Source: an uncultured Gilliamella sp.
GTDB taxonomy: Bacteria > Pseudomonadota > Gammaproteobacteria > Enterobacterales > Orbaceae
Reading direction: 5' to 3'
Length of the DNA: 41,307 bases
Assembly (NCBI GenBank): GCA_946480175.1
Contig: CAMLIK010000015.1
Coordinates: 1 to 41,307, forward strand
Shown piece by piece: positions 8,104-17,041 of the stretch; positions within the stretch are counted from its first letter, which is position 1; every line of letters begins with the position of its first letter. Both the position numbers and the translations under genes were made by a program. Below the pieces are notes generated by a model. That model worked only from the letters and a program-made list of their open reading frames with translations, was not told the DNA's origin and searched no databases.

Positions 8104-8982
8104 TTAAAAATCATATTGATTCTCCGGTTTATTTATATTCATTTCAATCAAACTAGGTAACCAAGGGAACTGCTGGCAAAAACGATGATAAATTGAATTA
8201 CAGTTAGTACTTTCATAGTATATTGTTTTTGGTGCTATTTGAGTATTGTCCATCAATTCGCCTGACAAAAATGGATCTTGATCAAAATGACTTCCAAATA
8301 TAAACATCAAGATGATTACTGTGGCAATTTCTGTAGGATGATTCATAAAAAGATGATTTTGAGCTCGATCAATACCAAATAAAAATAGATTATCAAAATC
8401 TTCAGATTCAGTAATTTGGAATTTTGATTGAACTATTTCATTCAAAGCTGTAATTACTTGTTTTTTTATGGCTGATTTATCTAACAAGCTCTTCACTTTT
8501 GAAAAGACATAATTTGTGGATTGTGATTTTAAATAATCATCTAGTTTTTTTAATATTTCATTCTTTTTAGATAAGTTTTTACCATAAGCTACTTCTAAAA
8601 AAGGTATAGCTTTAAAGTAAAGTTCTTCTGCTTGAGTAACTTCAGTAAAATCTTGATTGTTATCTAAAATTTTTTTTGCCCAACGATATTGGGGATCATG
8701 GATAAACTCAATACCAAACAATATAATCAAATCGATATAAAATCGAGTGGTATCTTCTTGATTAAATCCGATCTCTTTTGTGATAGTTAAACATGAATTT
8801 AATATTTTTTTTAGTTGATGATGATCGGTTTTTTCTTTTAAATACGGATAACGATCATGGCAATGTTTGACTAATTTATCCAAATAGAGATCTGTTGCCT
8901 GCTGTTTTAAAATGCTGTCGATTTTATCATCAATTTTCAAAACTATATCAACTATCCTTATTAATATAATGATATTGACCAT
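8104..8982 (-). CDS. Unrecognised T6SS cargo-operon protein (292 aa)
   Basis: A probably cytosolic, helical, charged protein. After a short hydrophobic start (MVNIIILIRIVDIVL) comes KIDDKIDSILKQQATDLYLDKLVKHCHDRYP, then several helices and PTEIATVIILMFIFGSHFDQDP near residue 220-245. I recognise no named domain. It overlaps the DUF4123 adaptor gene by 35 nt if ATG 8982 is used. A TTG at 8940 just after the adaptor stop is an alternative that would remove the hydrophobic stretch. Proteins of this kind often sit between adaptor and effector in vgrG operons, so a role in loading the effector onto VgrG is plausible but inferred. A 93-bp gap separates it from the effector. Confidence 0.7.
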   Translation of the reverse strand: MVNIIILIRIVDIVLKIDDKIDSILKQQATDLYLDKLVKHCHDRYPYLKEKTDHHQLKKILNSCLTITKEIGFNQEDTTRFYIDLIILFGIEFIHDPQYRWAKKILDNNQDFTEVTQAEELYFKAIPFLEVAYGKNLSKKNEILKKLDDYLKSQSTNYVFSKVKSLLDKSAIKKQVITALNEIVQSKFQITESEDFDNLFLFGIDRAQNHLFMNHPTEIATVIILMFIFGSHFDQDPFLSGELMDNTQIAPKTIYYESTNCNSIYHRFCQQFPWLPSLIEMNINKPENQYDF

Positions 8983-9517
8983 CTAAATAATATGCCCAAC
9001 ACTCTATTTTTTGGAGATATAAGTCAATGTTATTATCAGCTTTGAATATTTCCAACATGTTAATAAAACATCGTGGGTCATAGAATCTTAAAAAATATTT
9101 TTTTCCATCTTGATTTTCAGCAAAGAGTAGTTCTTTCAAATATTTTTTCAAAAACAAAAAATGGACTTTACTCCAAAACCAAAGTACGGACGGTTTCTCT
9201 TCTTGAGCAAATAAAATCTCCTTAATAATATCTTGATTCTCTTCTCTATCTGGTTCTATTTTTACTAATAGTGGCCCTGCCTCAGATGATTTAGAATAAG
9301 GTGTATCAGCAAGTAATGGATAACACGTTATCTTAGGATTTTTAATAAACATTTTATAAAAGCACGCATCAAAATGCCCGCAATCAACAATGGCATAGCA
9401 ATAAACAGGTTCAGATTCATTTTCATTTTCATGTTTATATGAAAATTCTTCATTTATTGGTTCAAGTATATTTTCAGTTATTGAAAACTGTGGTAGTAAT
9501 GTTTTAGGTGTTGTCAT
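8948..9517 (-). CDS. DUF4123-domain T6SS adaptor (Tap/TEC type)
   Basis: 189 residues, cytosolic. The DUF4123 hallmarks are present: an N-terminal YAIVDCGHFDACFY strand, LLADTPYSKSSEAGPLLVKI in the middle, and FLRFYDPRCF followed by a C-terminal WAYYLDGQYHYI. Known members (Tap-1, TEC) bind a specific effector and deliver it to the cognate VgrG without being secreted. The start codon overlaps the vgrG stop by 1 nt (TGATG), so translation is coupled. It is followed by the 292-aa protein and the protease-like effector, which makes that effector the likely client. Confidence 0.9.
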   Translation of the reverse strand: MTTPKTLLPQFSITENILEPINEEFSYKHENENESEPVYCYAIVDCGHFDACFYKMFIKNPKITCYPLLADTPYSKSSEAGPLLVKIEPDREENQDIIKEILFAQEEKPSVLWFWSKVHFLFLKKYLKELLFAENQDGKKYFLRFYDPRCFINMLEIFKADNNIDLYLQKIECWAYYLDGQYHYINKDS

Positions 9518-11931
9518 CAGCTTATCTCCAACATCGAGTTGGCATTACGAGCGGCACGTTTTAAACACTCTACGCACAAAGACATCGGAGGCATATTCAT
9601 AAAATGAACTTCCTGAGTATTTACATTCATACTCGCTGGACCCATTTTTTGTAACGCATTAGATTTTATGATTACATTTCCTGACGTACCGAGTTCTATT
9701 CCTTGACCATTTATCTTAATATAAGAGCCACCACTGATTAACGTAATATCACGAGGAGCGGTCAAAGTTACCGAATTATCAATACTATTAATTTGTATTT
9801 CATCTTTAGCCATAAGCGAAAGTTCATCATTTTGAGCTTGTATTTCAACCTTTCCCTTAGATGCAAGAAGTTTTATTCCCATTTTATGAGCGAAAAAGCT
9901 TAATGCTTCACCAGCGGCCAATGTGATCTTTTTAATTACATTAATCTCAGTGTTATTCTTAGCAATGATTGAAATATTTTTGCCTGTCGATAATTGAATA
10001 TTTTTGGGGCTGGTCAAACCAATGCCTTCTTGAGCATACCCCACTATTCCACTTTCTTTAAGTTGTGTAAGAGTATTTTTAAGTTCTGTTTGACTTTCGA
10101 TATCGGCAGAATGACCATTTGAATGTTTTACCACTTTTTGCAATGATTGAACAATAGAAAGCGCATTACTAAGCTGGATCTTTGCGCCTTCCATATCCAA
10201 TTGTTTACCTTTTGCTTTTGATTCAGTTTCGGTGGTAATATAAATTCCTTTTTCTGCCGATATTGCTCCCCACTCATCGGTTCGCAGTTCGAAACCTTCT
10301 CCTCGTTTCGTTTTTTCACTGTCCACCAAATGTCCCAAATTGAGTTGGGTTTTACCATATTCTGTTGCCAGTTTAATGTGCTCCCGACCGCGTTTATCAT
10401 CCATTCGCAGTTTATTATTCGCTGGGGTACGTATTACATTACGATGTTTATTGATTGTCGTAATATGGTCAGGGTGACTGCTGTCGTGCATGGCATGAGC
10501 TATATACGGGCGGTCTGGATTACCATTAGTGAATGCAACTGCAACTTCTGTTGAATCTATCAAAGGAAAATGAAAACCATACGTATCGCCGGCATATGGT
10601 TTTGCCAGTCTGACCCATAAACTTTCCTCACCTTTTTGCCAATTTTTCAAATCAAAATTGAATTTAATTCGATAACGACCCTGCGTATCAATATAACCAT
10701 ATGTATCATTATCTTTACTGGTTACTCGGGCTGGCAAGGTGCCACTTACTTGTGGCCAAGGTAATGGTGCTGGTCGATACGGTTTAAGGGCATCATAAGG
10801 GATAGCAGTAAAACGTGTTTGATAAGATTCGGTTCTGTCACCATAACATTCGGTTGCAACAATCACCACACCGTCTTTAATCTCGGCTATTGGGCAATCT
10901 GCTATAGTCAGTAACTGTCCCGGTGTGAGTTCATAAGCATTACAGTGTCCTGTTAAAATAAATTGCTCGCTTACATAGTATTGATGCCGAATATGCGCAT
11001 ACCAATTGCCACTTTCGACTATCTGTATATCACCCTGGATTTTGTGGTGCTCTTCATACCGATAGTCTTCGCCTCGCATTGTCATATCTTTTGGCTGACT
11101 GTTGTCACTGCTGTAAAGATTGCTGTCAGACATCCGATAGTTATAATCGTTAACACTGACCTGACTTGGCTTAGTTTTACTGCTGAATTGTAAATCCCAG
11201 ACACTGTAGCGAAGACGGTCATTGAGGCCACTCGGTTGCTTTATGGTCACGCTACCACCATCAGCATATCCTTTCTCATAATCACTTATTACCATCACAT
11301 CACAATGGTGCTCCGGATGCGTTTCAAAGTAAAAGTAGAGACCCACATCTGCTAACAAACGCTGTATAAAATTTAAATCACTCTCTTGCCATTGCGTAAT
11401 AAATTCTCGTACAGGATAGGTTTCTTTTAATTCAAAACGAAAATCAATGCCGATAAAATTGTGGTTTCGCAATACTTCATCGACCACATCGATGACATTC
11501 TTATTTTGAAAAATGGCACTTTGATGGTGGTTTGCAAGCAATGCCATTCGAGATTCAAGGCTCACCCGATAACGCGCTTCATCTTCGCTGATTGAGACTA
11601 AACTAAATTCTGTGATTATTCCGTAAAGCTTCCTTGTTTTAGCAACACGATCAAATGAGCTGATTTTTGTCATTTGTAGCGGCGATTGGTTAGGATGAAA
11701 AGTCAGTGAGGCGGTTTGGCTGAGCATGGATGCAATTGAAATTTGCTTATCTTCGCTGGTGAAATCTATCTGATATTGCCAAGGTTCATTTAACCGCTCT
11801 TGACCTTTAATTGATACTACAGAAATGCTTGATAATGCGTCGGCTCCATCAACTAACAACGAATAGTTATTGTGTGATAATTGCCCAGAAAGCGAAGTTA
11901 AGCTATCGCTGAGCTGTTCCATTATACCCAT
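9517..11931 (-). CDS. vgrG: VgrG, T6SS spike protein (TssI)
   Basis: 804 residues. It forms the trimeric puncturing tip of the T6SS tube. The gp27-like base is N-terminal (SVVSIKGQERLNEPWQYQIDF, then FITQWQESDLNFIQRLLADVGLYFYF near residue 180). The gp5-like OB fold follows (TYGYIDTQGRYRIKFNFD, WVRLAKPYAG, FPLIDSTEVAVAFTNGNPDRPYI). The C-terminal half is a DUF2345-type beta-helix. The last about 35 residues (MPPMSLCVECLKRAA) form a Cys-containing tail. No enzyme domain is fused, so killing depends on cargo encoded downstream. ATG 11931 has AAGGA 8 nt upstream. No tss structural genes occur here, so this is an orphan vgrG island. The leader carries AATATC/GATATT (11951-11968). Confidence 0.95.
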   Translation of the reverse strand: MGIMEQLSDSLTSLSGQLSHNNYSLLVDGADALSSISVVSIKGQERLNEPWQYQIDFTSEDKQISIASMLSQTASLTFHPNQSPLQMTKISSFDRVAKTRKLYGIITEFSLVSISEDEARYRVSLESRMALLANHHQSAIFQNKNVIDVVDEVLRNHNFIGIDFRFELKETYPVREFITQWQESDLNFIQRLLADVGLYFYFETHPEHHCDVMVISDYEKGYADGGSVTIKQPSGLNDRLRYSVWDLQFSSKTKPSQVSVNDYNYRMSDSNLYSSDNSQPKDMTMRGEDYRYEEHHKIQGDIQIVESGNWYAHIRHQYYVSEQFILTGHCNAYELTPGQLLTIADCPIAEIKDGVVIVATECYGDRTESYQTRFTAIPYDALKPYRPAPLPWPQVSGTLPARVTSKDNDTYGYIDTQGRYRIKFNFDLKNWQKGEESLWVRLAKPYAGDTYGFHFPLIDSTEVAVAFTNGNPDRPYIAHAMHDSSHPDHITTINKHRNVIRTPANNKLRMDDKRGREHIKLATEYGKTQLNLGHLVDSEKTKRGEGFELRTDEWGAISAEKGIYITTETESKAKGKQLDMEGAKIQLSNALSIVQSLQKVVKHSNGHSADIESQTELKNTLTQLKESGIVGYAQEGIGLTSPKNIQLSTGKNISIIAKNNTEINVIKKITLAAGEALSFFAHKMGIKLLASKGKVEIQAQNDELSLMAKDEIQINSIDNSVTLTAPRDITLISGGSYIKINGQGIELGTSGNVIIKSNALQKMGPASMNVNTQEVHFMNMPPMSLCVECLKRAARNANSMLEIS

Positions 11932-12270
11932 ACTTCAATCCTTAGTTTATAATATCAGAATTGATATTTTTCCAAAGAACAGATAATTTCAAATTATAAT
12001 ATTTATTATAGAATATAAGTATTTTTTTTAATCAGGTCAATTTTTTTATTTATTCCAGATAATAACTAAAAATAACTAAACCAACTAATGAATGCGGATT
12101 TTCAATTTTCATGATAATTATATTAATAATTTATTAATCAATTAGTTATAAAATATAATGATTTATAAACACATATAAAATTAATTGTTAATAATAAACA
12201 CAACTTATAATAGATCGTATTGATATGAATTTTAGGTTATTTATTAAGAGTATTAAACGACGAATTATTT

Positions 12271-12293
12271 ACGAGGAGTTATTCGCTCCTCGT
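12271..12293. terminator. Hairpin downstream of the universal stress gene
   Basis: Perfect 8-bp stem ACGAGGAG/CTCCTCGT with a 7-nt loop, 27 bp after the stress-protein stop. The U-tract is poor, so it may stabilise a 3' end rather than terminate strongly. The remainder of 11932-12319 is very AT-rich and shows nothing else except vgrG leader sequence. Confidence 0.5.
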
Positions 12294-12319
12294 TATAGTT
12301 TAGAGAATAAATTTAGAAA

Positions 12320-12748
12320 CTAGCGAACGACTAACACTGATGTTTTTGCACCTCGTACCACACCAGAGGCATTTGATCCTAGTAGATGCGTTGAGATATT
12401 CGGCCGTCTTGAACCTATGATGATCAGATCGGGCTTTATCTCTTCAACTAAACGTAAGATCTCATCTCTAGGGTTACCAAACGCGATAGAATAAGATACA
12501 TTGTCTTTTGGCAAATCAATTGAATCGATCAAGCGAAGTAACGACTGCTGTGTTTGTACTGTTGCTTGATCTTTAAACTCATCAAAACCAAATGAGTAGG
12601 CATTTACAATAGCAGATGAAACCGGTAAGCTATGAAAGAAGATAACTTGCGCATTAGATAATTTTGCTAAGCACTCAATATGTGGGATCATTTTTTGAGT
12701 AAGTTCATCTTCAAGCACATCAATTGGAACTAATATTTTTTTGTACAT
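12320..12748 (-). CDS. uspF: Universal stress protein, UspF/UspG type
   Basis: 142 residues, single Usp domain, cytosolic. The start MYKKILVPIDV and the C-terminal ATP-binding pattern GSRRPNISTHLLGSNASGVVR (G-x2-G-x9-GS-like) identify the family. The text RPNISTHLLGSNASGVVR..SVLVVR is close to the E. coli UspF ending as I remember it. Such proteins bind ATP and support stress survival and adhesion-related phenotypes. GAGGAAG lies upstream of ATG 12748. The gene stands alone between the T6SS island and a dead acetyltransferase. Confidence 0.85.
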   Translation of the reverse strand: MYKKILVPIDVLEDELTQKMIPHIECLAKLSNAQVIFFHSLPVSSAIVNAYSFGFDEFKDQATVQTQQSLLRLIDSIDLPKDNVSYSIAFGNPRDEILRLVEEIKPDLIIIGSRRPNISTHLLGSNASGVVRGAKTSVLVVR

Positions 12749-12915
12749 AATACTTCCTCACAATAATTAAATTTGGCTTTATCATTTTAACTAGTAAAGG
12801 CCAATGGCATAGGTTTAGTATGATACTAATTTGACATTAAATCCAACATTATTATCCTAACGCGAATTTAAAAGATTGAAATAATTTTTTTGCAAAATCA
12901 TGATGGAGATTAATA

Positions 12916-13347
12916 ATGGCAAACATTATTGATCACAATGATATGACGCTAGAACAAGTAACGCTGTTATACGGTCATTGTTTATTAGGAGAACGTCAAC
13001 CAATAAATAACAAATCTTGTTTTCAAAAAATACCAGATAATGTCAATTTAGTAATTACAGCATGAGATGGAGCAAAACTAATCGGTATTGCTCGCTGTTT
13101 AACTAACTTTGTTTACATATTTAGCTAATTTGGTTGTTAACGAAGTTCATTAAAAATAGGGTATTAGTAATCAATGACTAAAGCGATCCAAAATCATGCA
13201 GATAATCGCTGTGCGATTACCTTAATTACAGTGCCACAGGCAGTTGATTATTAAAGTCATATCGGTTTTAATGTTCATCCTTCAGTATCGATTTTAAGAG
13301 AAGCGTTAAATGAGAATTATCCTAGCATCGACATCATTATCACGTAA
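12916..13347 (+). pseudogene. GNAT-family acetyltransferase, inactivated
   Basis: ATG 12916 with GGAG upstream opens MANIIDHNDMTLEQVTLLYGHC. At codon 50 the conserved AWDGAKLIGIARCLTNF has its Trp codon changed to TGA (13063-13065). After FVYI a frameshift moves the acetyl-CoA-binding part to another frame (YLANLVVNEVH), with further stops. The C-terminal text NHADNRCAITLITVPQAVDYYSHIGF is recognisable, with Tyr-Tyr becoming Tyr-stop. The last open segment runs to TAA 13345-13347 and overlaps the yceF start. At least three disabling changes make this a dead gene rather than an error. Confidence 0.8.
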
Positions 13348-13891
13348 AAAAGTGCTGGAAAAATTAGCCATTCCTTTTGAATGTGTGCCTCCGATTTGTG
13401 ATGAAACACCCCAAGCAAACGAGAGTGCACAGCAGTTGGTAGTGCGATTAGCTTACGCTAAAGCGCAGTCATTAGTTCCAAGCTATCGTGATTGTTTGAT
13501 TATTGGTTCCGACCAAGTGGGCGTTTTAGATGGGCAGATTGTTTGTAAACCACATACCGTTGAAAACGCCCAGCAACAATTAAGAAACAGCAGTGGCAAA
13601 GCGTTTTACTTTTATACGGGGATGACTGTGATTAATAGTCACACAGGTCAATCGCAAACAATTTGTGAACCATTTAAGGTCACTTTTCGCCAATTAACGG
13701 ATGCAGAAATTGATGCTTATATCACTAAAGAGATGCCACTACAATGTGCTGGCAGTTTCAAATGTGACGAGTTAGGTATTACGCTGTTTGATAAACTCGA
13801 AGGCGATGATATCAATTCATTAGTTGGATTACCGCTGATAAAGTTAAATAAAATCATGATTAATATGGGCTGTAATCCGTTATTGTTATAA
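13310..13891 (+). CDS. yceF: Maf/YceF-family nucleoside triphosphate pyrophosphatase
   Basis: 193 residues. Family marks are ILASTSLSRKKVLEKL at the start, DETPQANES, the catalytic IIGSDQVGVLDG, KPHTVENAQQQL, FYTGM and CAGSFKCDELGITLF. The CAGSFKCD...LEGDDINSLVGLPL text follows the YceF branch (7-methyl-GTP pyrophosphatase in E. coli) rather than the dTTPase branch (YhdE). It is a house-cleaning enzyme that hydrolyses modified nucleotides. The gene overlaps the remains of the acetyltransferase and converges on the iron operon 25 bp away. The E. coli neighbours (rpmF, yceD) are not present. Confidence 0.92.
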   Translation: MRIILASTSLSRKKVLEKLAIPFECVPPICDETPQANESAQQLVVRLAYAKAQSLVPSYRDCLIIGSDQVGVLDGQIVCKPHTVENAQQQLRNSSGKAFYFYTGMTVINSHTGQSQTICEPFKVTFRQLTDAEIDAYITKEMPLQCAGSFKCDELGITLFDKLEGDDINSLVGLPLIKLNKIMINMGCNPLLL

Positions 13892-13916
13892 TCGTTAATA
13901 ATACCATTAGTGTAAA

Positions 13917-14582
13917 TTAATCTATTAACCGACCGGACGACATTTTTAGCGTTCTTTGGCTATAATTTGCTACGTCATTATCATGGGTAACAATCAATAG
14001 CCCTGTGCCTTGTTGGTGAATATCGGTTAATAACGTCATGATTTGTGTTGAGCTTTCCTCATCAAGATCGCTGGTTGGTTCGTCGGCAATCACGATTTGT
14101 GGTTGGCAAATTAGCGCGCGTAAAATAGCAATTCGACGCATTTCACCACCCGACATATTGGCCGGGTAGGTATCTTTTAGATAACTAATTTTTGCTTTTT
14201 CAAGTAGTTGCAGAGCATAATCTAGGCTCGATTGGTTTTCACGTTTGGTTAAAGAAAACGGTAATCGAATATTCTCTAGTGCAGTCAAGTTTGGTAACAA
14301 ACTACTACCTTGTGGAATATAACCGATGTTTTGATTACGAAACGCCGATACCTGTTTATCATCAAGTTCAAATAAGTTGGTACCATTAATGGTAATTTTA
14401 CCTTGAGTCGGGGTCAATAACCCAGCAATCATATTAAGTAACGTCGTTTTACCACTGCCTGATTTGCCCATAATACTGATAAAATCGGTTTGTGCCATTG
14501 AAAAACTAACATTATTTACCGCTGAGAAATGTTGCGAACCACGTTGATAATCTTTGCGAAGGTTTTTGACATCCAATAACAT
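13917..14582 (-). CDS. ABC transporter ATPase (MacB/LolD type), last gene of the iron operon
   Basis: 221 residues. Walker A is GKSGSGKT (residues 39-46). The Q-loop region reads YIPQGSSLLPNLTALENI. The signature is MSGGE, with Walker B IVIADEPTSDLD and an H-loop VTHD. It pairs with the FtsX-type permease immediately upstream; start and stop overlap by 1 nt (TAATG). ATPases of this class drive mechanotransmission or periplasmic transfer rather than classical import. The operon context suggests energising the periplasmic steps of ferrous iron acquisition. Confidence 0.9.
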   Translation of the reverse strand: MLLDVKNLRKDYQRGSQHFSAVNNVSFSMAQTDFISIMGKSGSGKTTLLNMIAGLLTPTQGKITINGTNLFELDDKQVSAFRNQNIGYIPQGSSLLPNLTALENIRLPFSLTKRENQSSLDYALQLLEKAKISYLKDTYPANMSGGEMRRIAILRALICQPQIVIADEPTSDLDEESSTQIMTLLTDIHQQGTGLLIVTHDNDVANYSQRTLKMSSGRLID

Positions 14583-15787
14583 TATTCACCCTCTCTTAAT
14601 GTTTGATAAGTATCAAATTTAGTCAGCGATAATGCCGAATAAATACTAGACAGTGGACCAATAATCAACGTCAACATAAATACCATTAATGCATAAATTA
14701 AACCATCCGTAATTGAAATATTCATACATGGCAAACCTATCGACTGGCAAATCAATAAGCTAAAGGCATAAATTAATACACTAGCAATCACAATACCTGC
14801 AATACCACCTAAAGCGCTAATTATAAGCGATTCTCGCAGTAACATTTTGACCAGATCACCACGTGATGCACCTAAAATGCGTAATAAGCTAATTTCGCGT
14901 TTACGTTCATTAAGCGATGAAGAAAATATCACAAAGATCACAATAATTGCCAGTACCCAAAATATCGCCGATAAGCTATAGACAATGGTTGAAAAGCCAT
15001 TTAGCCATTTGGAGATATTACTCAATATGCCTTTAGTCATCACAAAATCAATATTGTAATCGATGGCATATTTCGGCATGATTTGATTAACAACGTCTTT
15101 AGGTTGATAATCAGGATCGACTTTAATAAAAATTGATGACACATAATTAGCAAAGTGATCAATATCGCCTTCAATTAAATTAGCTTCTTTCATCAGCGAT
15201 TGCGCAGTTGGGATGGTCATAAAAACCGAGGTGTCAAAGCCCATACCGGTACTATCCATTTTTGCGGCGATTTTAAAAGGGTGATTGAAAAACATGATTT
15301 CCTCACCCACATTTGAAGTAATTTTGCTCCCCACCACTACCTGATCGTCGGCCAATGGTTGGTTTAATTGTGTTTGTAACCAAGGTTTGATCACAAAATC
15401 ACTTTGCTGATCAAATCCTATTAGTTGCACTTTAGACGTACAGCAAGCAGCACTTAATGAAGCGATAAACAGTTGTGGTGAGGCAGCTTCGATCTCTTTG
15501 ATATCTTTGATTTTATCAATCAAGTCAGCTTTTAGATAAAAACTACTTGGTTCGCCTCGTAATAAGGCAACTTCAAGATTTTTTTCATAACCATAAGGCA
15601 CCACCAAAATGTCCGCCCCTAACCGACTAGCCATGCCAGAAATCCCTAGGCTTAGGTTTTTCATTAACACACTACCACCAAATAGCGTAGCGGAAAAAAG
15701 CATAATGATGATAATCAAACAGCAACTTCGAAATGGTCGTCGTTGAATGTTTCGCCATGCTAAATTCGCGATAGTTATTTCTTGCAT
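14582..15787 (-). CDS. FtsX/MacB-type ABC permease (third permease of the iron operon)
   Basis: 401 residues. TM1 follows the N-terminal IQRRPFRSCCLIIIIMLFSATLFGG. A periplasmic domain of about 220 residues comes next, then three C-terminal helices including LNERKREISLLRILGASRGDLVKMLLRESLIISALGG, the FtsX hallmark. The periplasmic part has neighbouring Cys (ACCTSK) and LPCMNI near the last helices. Partner ATPase is the downstream gene. 74 bp separate it from the DUF4418 gene. Homologous clusters (E. coli fetMPABCDEF, Campylobacter p19 locus) have permeases of this kind; a third one is an extra. Confidence 0.88.
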   Translation of the reverse strand: MQEITIANLAWRNIQRRPFRSCCLIIIIMLFSATLFGGSVLMKNLSLGISGMASRLGADILVVPYGYEKNLEVALLRGEPSSFYLKADLIDKIKDIKEIEAASPQLFIASLSAACCTSKVQLIGFDQQSDFVIKPWLQTQLNQPLADDQVVVGSKITSNVGEEIMFFNHPFKIAAKMDSTGMGFDTSVFMTIPTAQSLMKEANLIEGDIDHFANYVSSIFIKVDPDYQPKDVVNQIMPKYAIDYNIDFVMTKGILSNISKWLNGFSTIVYSLSAIFWVLAIIVIFVIFSSSLNERKREISLLRILGASRGDLVKMLLRESLIISALGGIAGIVIASVLIYAFSLLICQSIGLPCMNISITDGLIYALMVFMLTLIIGPLSSIYSALSLTKFDTYQTLREGE

Positions 15788-15861
15788 GTTTTGCTTCTCG
15801 TTATTGTCTAGTGAATGTTAACGCTAGTTAATGCTATTTACTAAATGCTATTTACTAATAG

Positions 15862-16350
15862 TTACCAACGTTTAGTTTGTTTATTTAAATACCATACATT
15901 GATGATAGCAACAATCGCCAAAACCAAGGACAATAAAACCAATGCCGGTTTAGCACCCATATTGCAACGCATCATTTCATTACCACATACACCGATTAAA
16001 ATGGTTGGAATCGCAGCAGCCAATACAGCAGTGCAAGCAATAGCCATGCTTAATCCTATACGCACAAATAGCGAACGGCTAACTAGTACTAATAATCCAA
16101 TAGCTATAACTAGACTACCAATTCCAATTTCCGCTCTAGATGTCCAAAAACATTTCATGATTTTGCCGGGTGTATTGTGCATATGTCCATCCATTGGCGC
16201 TGCATGCATAGCATCGGCTGGCATTGCGGTAGTAGCCGGCATCGCTTGCACATCCGGTAGTGGACAAACCGGTAAAATATAGAGTGGAAATAAAATAAGT
16301 AGCGCCCCAAATAACATAAACAATACAGATGAAACAATACGATTTTTCAT
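15862..16350 (-). CDS. DUF4418 family membrane protein with Met/His-rich loop
   Basis: About 162 residues with four hydrophobic helices. Marks are FWTSRAEIGIGSLVIAIGLLVL and IGVCGNEMMRCN, typical of DUF4418. Between helices 1 and 2 lies a short extracytoplasmic loop rich in Met and His (MPADAMHAAPMDGHMHN). This could bind a transition metal, although the family has no assigned function. ATG 16350 has AAAGGG 9 nt upstream; an ATG at 16369-16371 overlapping the ATPase stop would add 7 residues. It sits between two ABC sets in the iron operon. Confidence 0.8.
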   Translation of the reverse strand: MKNRIVSSVLFMLFGALLILFPLYILPVCPLPDVQAMPATTAMPADAMHAAPMDGHMHNTPGKIMKCFWTSRAEIGIGSLVIAIGLLVLVSRSLFVRIGLSMAIACTAVLAAAIPTILIGVCGNEMMRCNMGAKPALVLLSLVLAIVAIINVWYLNKQTKRW

Positions 16351-16370
16351 AAATATAGACCCTTTAATCA

Positions 16371-17030
16371 TTAATTATTGATAATATTTGCTATTTTACC
16401 ATGTTCAAGAACCACCGTGGTTTGCGCATGTTTAGATACTTCAGGTGAATGCGTAACTACGATGATTGTGCTTCCTTCTTCATGAAGCTGATGTAGTAAG
16501 TTCATGACCATTGCTTCATTGCTTTCATCTAAATTACCGGTTGGCTCATCAGCTAAAATCAGTTTAGGATAATTAATTAACGCTCTGGCAATACAGACGC
16601 GTTGCTGTTCACCACCCGATAATTGACGCGGTAGATGTTTAGCGCGCGCGGCAAGCCCAACGCGTTCTAATGCTTGTAGGGCTTCTTTTTCGTCTACCAT
16701 ACTGTGATAATATTGTGCGACCATCACGTTTTCTAATGCGGTTAAATAAGAGACAAGGTGGAACTGCTGGAAGATTAAGCCAATCTTGTCGCGCCGAATT
16801 TCCGTTAACTGTGGTAATGAAAGTTGGGTGATATCTTGTCCATCTAAAATTACCGTTCCTAGTGATGGTTTATCCATACAGCCAATAATATTCATTAACG
16901 TGGTTTTACCACTGCCTGATGGTCCCATGATGGATATCCACTTGCCCTCTTCAACGGTTAAGTTAACTTCTGACAAGGCATGTAATGAGCCATAGATTTT
17001 AGAAACATTATTCACTTCGAGCATATTCAT
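16371..17030 (-). CDS. ABC transporter ATPase (MacB type) of the iron operon
   Basis: 219 residues. Walker A is GPSGSGKTT; the Q-loop reads GLIFQQFHLVSYLTALENV. Signature LSGGEQQR, Walker B LILADEPTGNLDE and H-loop VVTHSPEV are all intact. This is the FetD-like partner of the two FtsX-type permeases encoded just upstream (gap 11 bp). AGGA lies 8 nt before the first ATG. It is more similar to MacB/LolD than is the second ATPase of the operon. Confidence 0.9.
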   Translation of the reverse strand: MNMLEVNNVSKIYGSLHALSEVNLTVEEGKWISIMGPSGSGKTTLMNIIGCMDKPSLGTVILDGQDITQLSLPQLTEIRRDKIGLIFQQFHLVSYLTALENVMVAQYYHSMVDEKEALQALERVGLAARAKHLPRQLSGGEQQRVCIARALINYPKLILADEPTGNLDESNEAMVMNLLHQLHEEGSTIIVVTHSPEVSKHAQTTVVLEHGKIANIINN

Positions 17031-17041
17031 ACTTTACTATC

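Noticed and set aside
15845-16282. 145-codon plus-strand frame opposite the DUF4418 gene
   Set aside because: It is the antisense shadow of a clearly recognisable membrane protein in a tight minus-strand operon and has no start signal.
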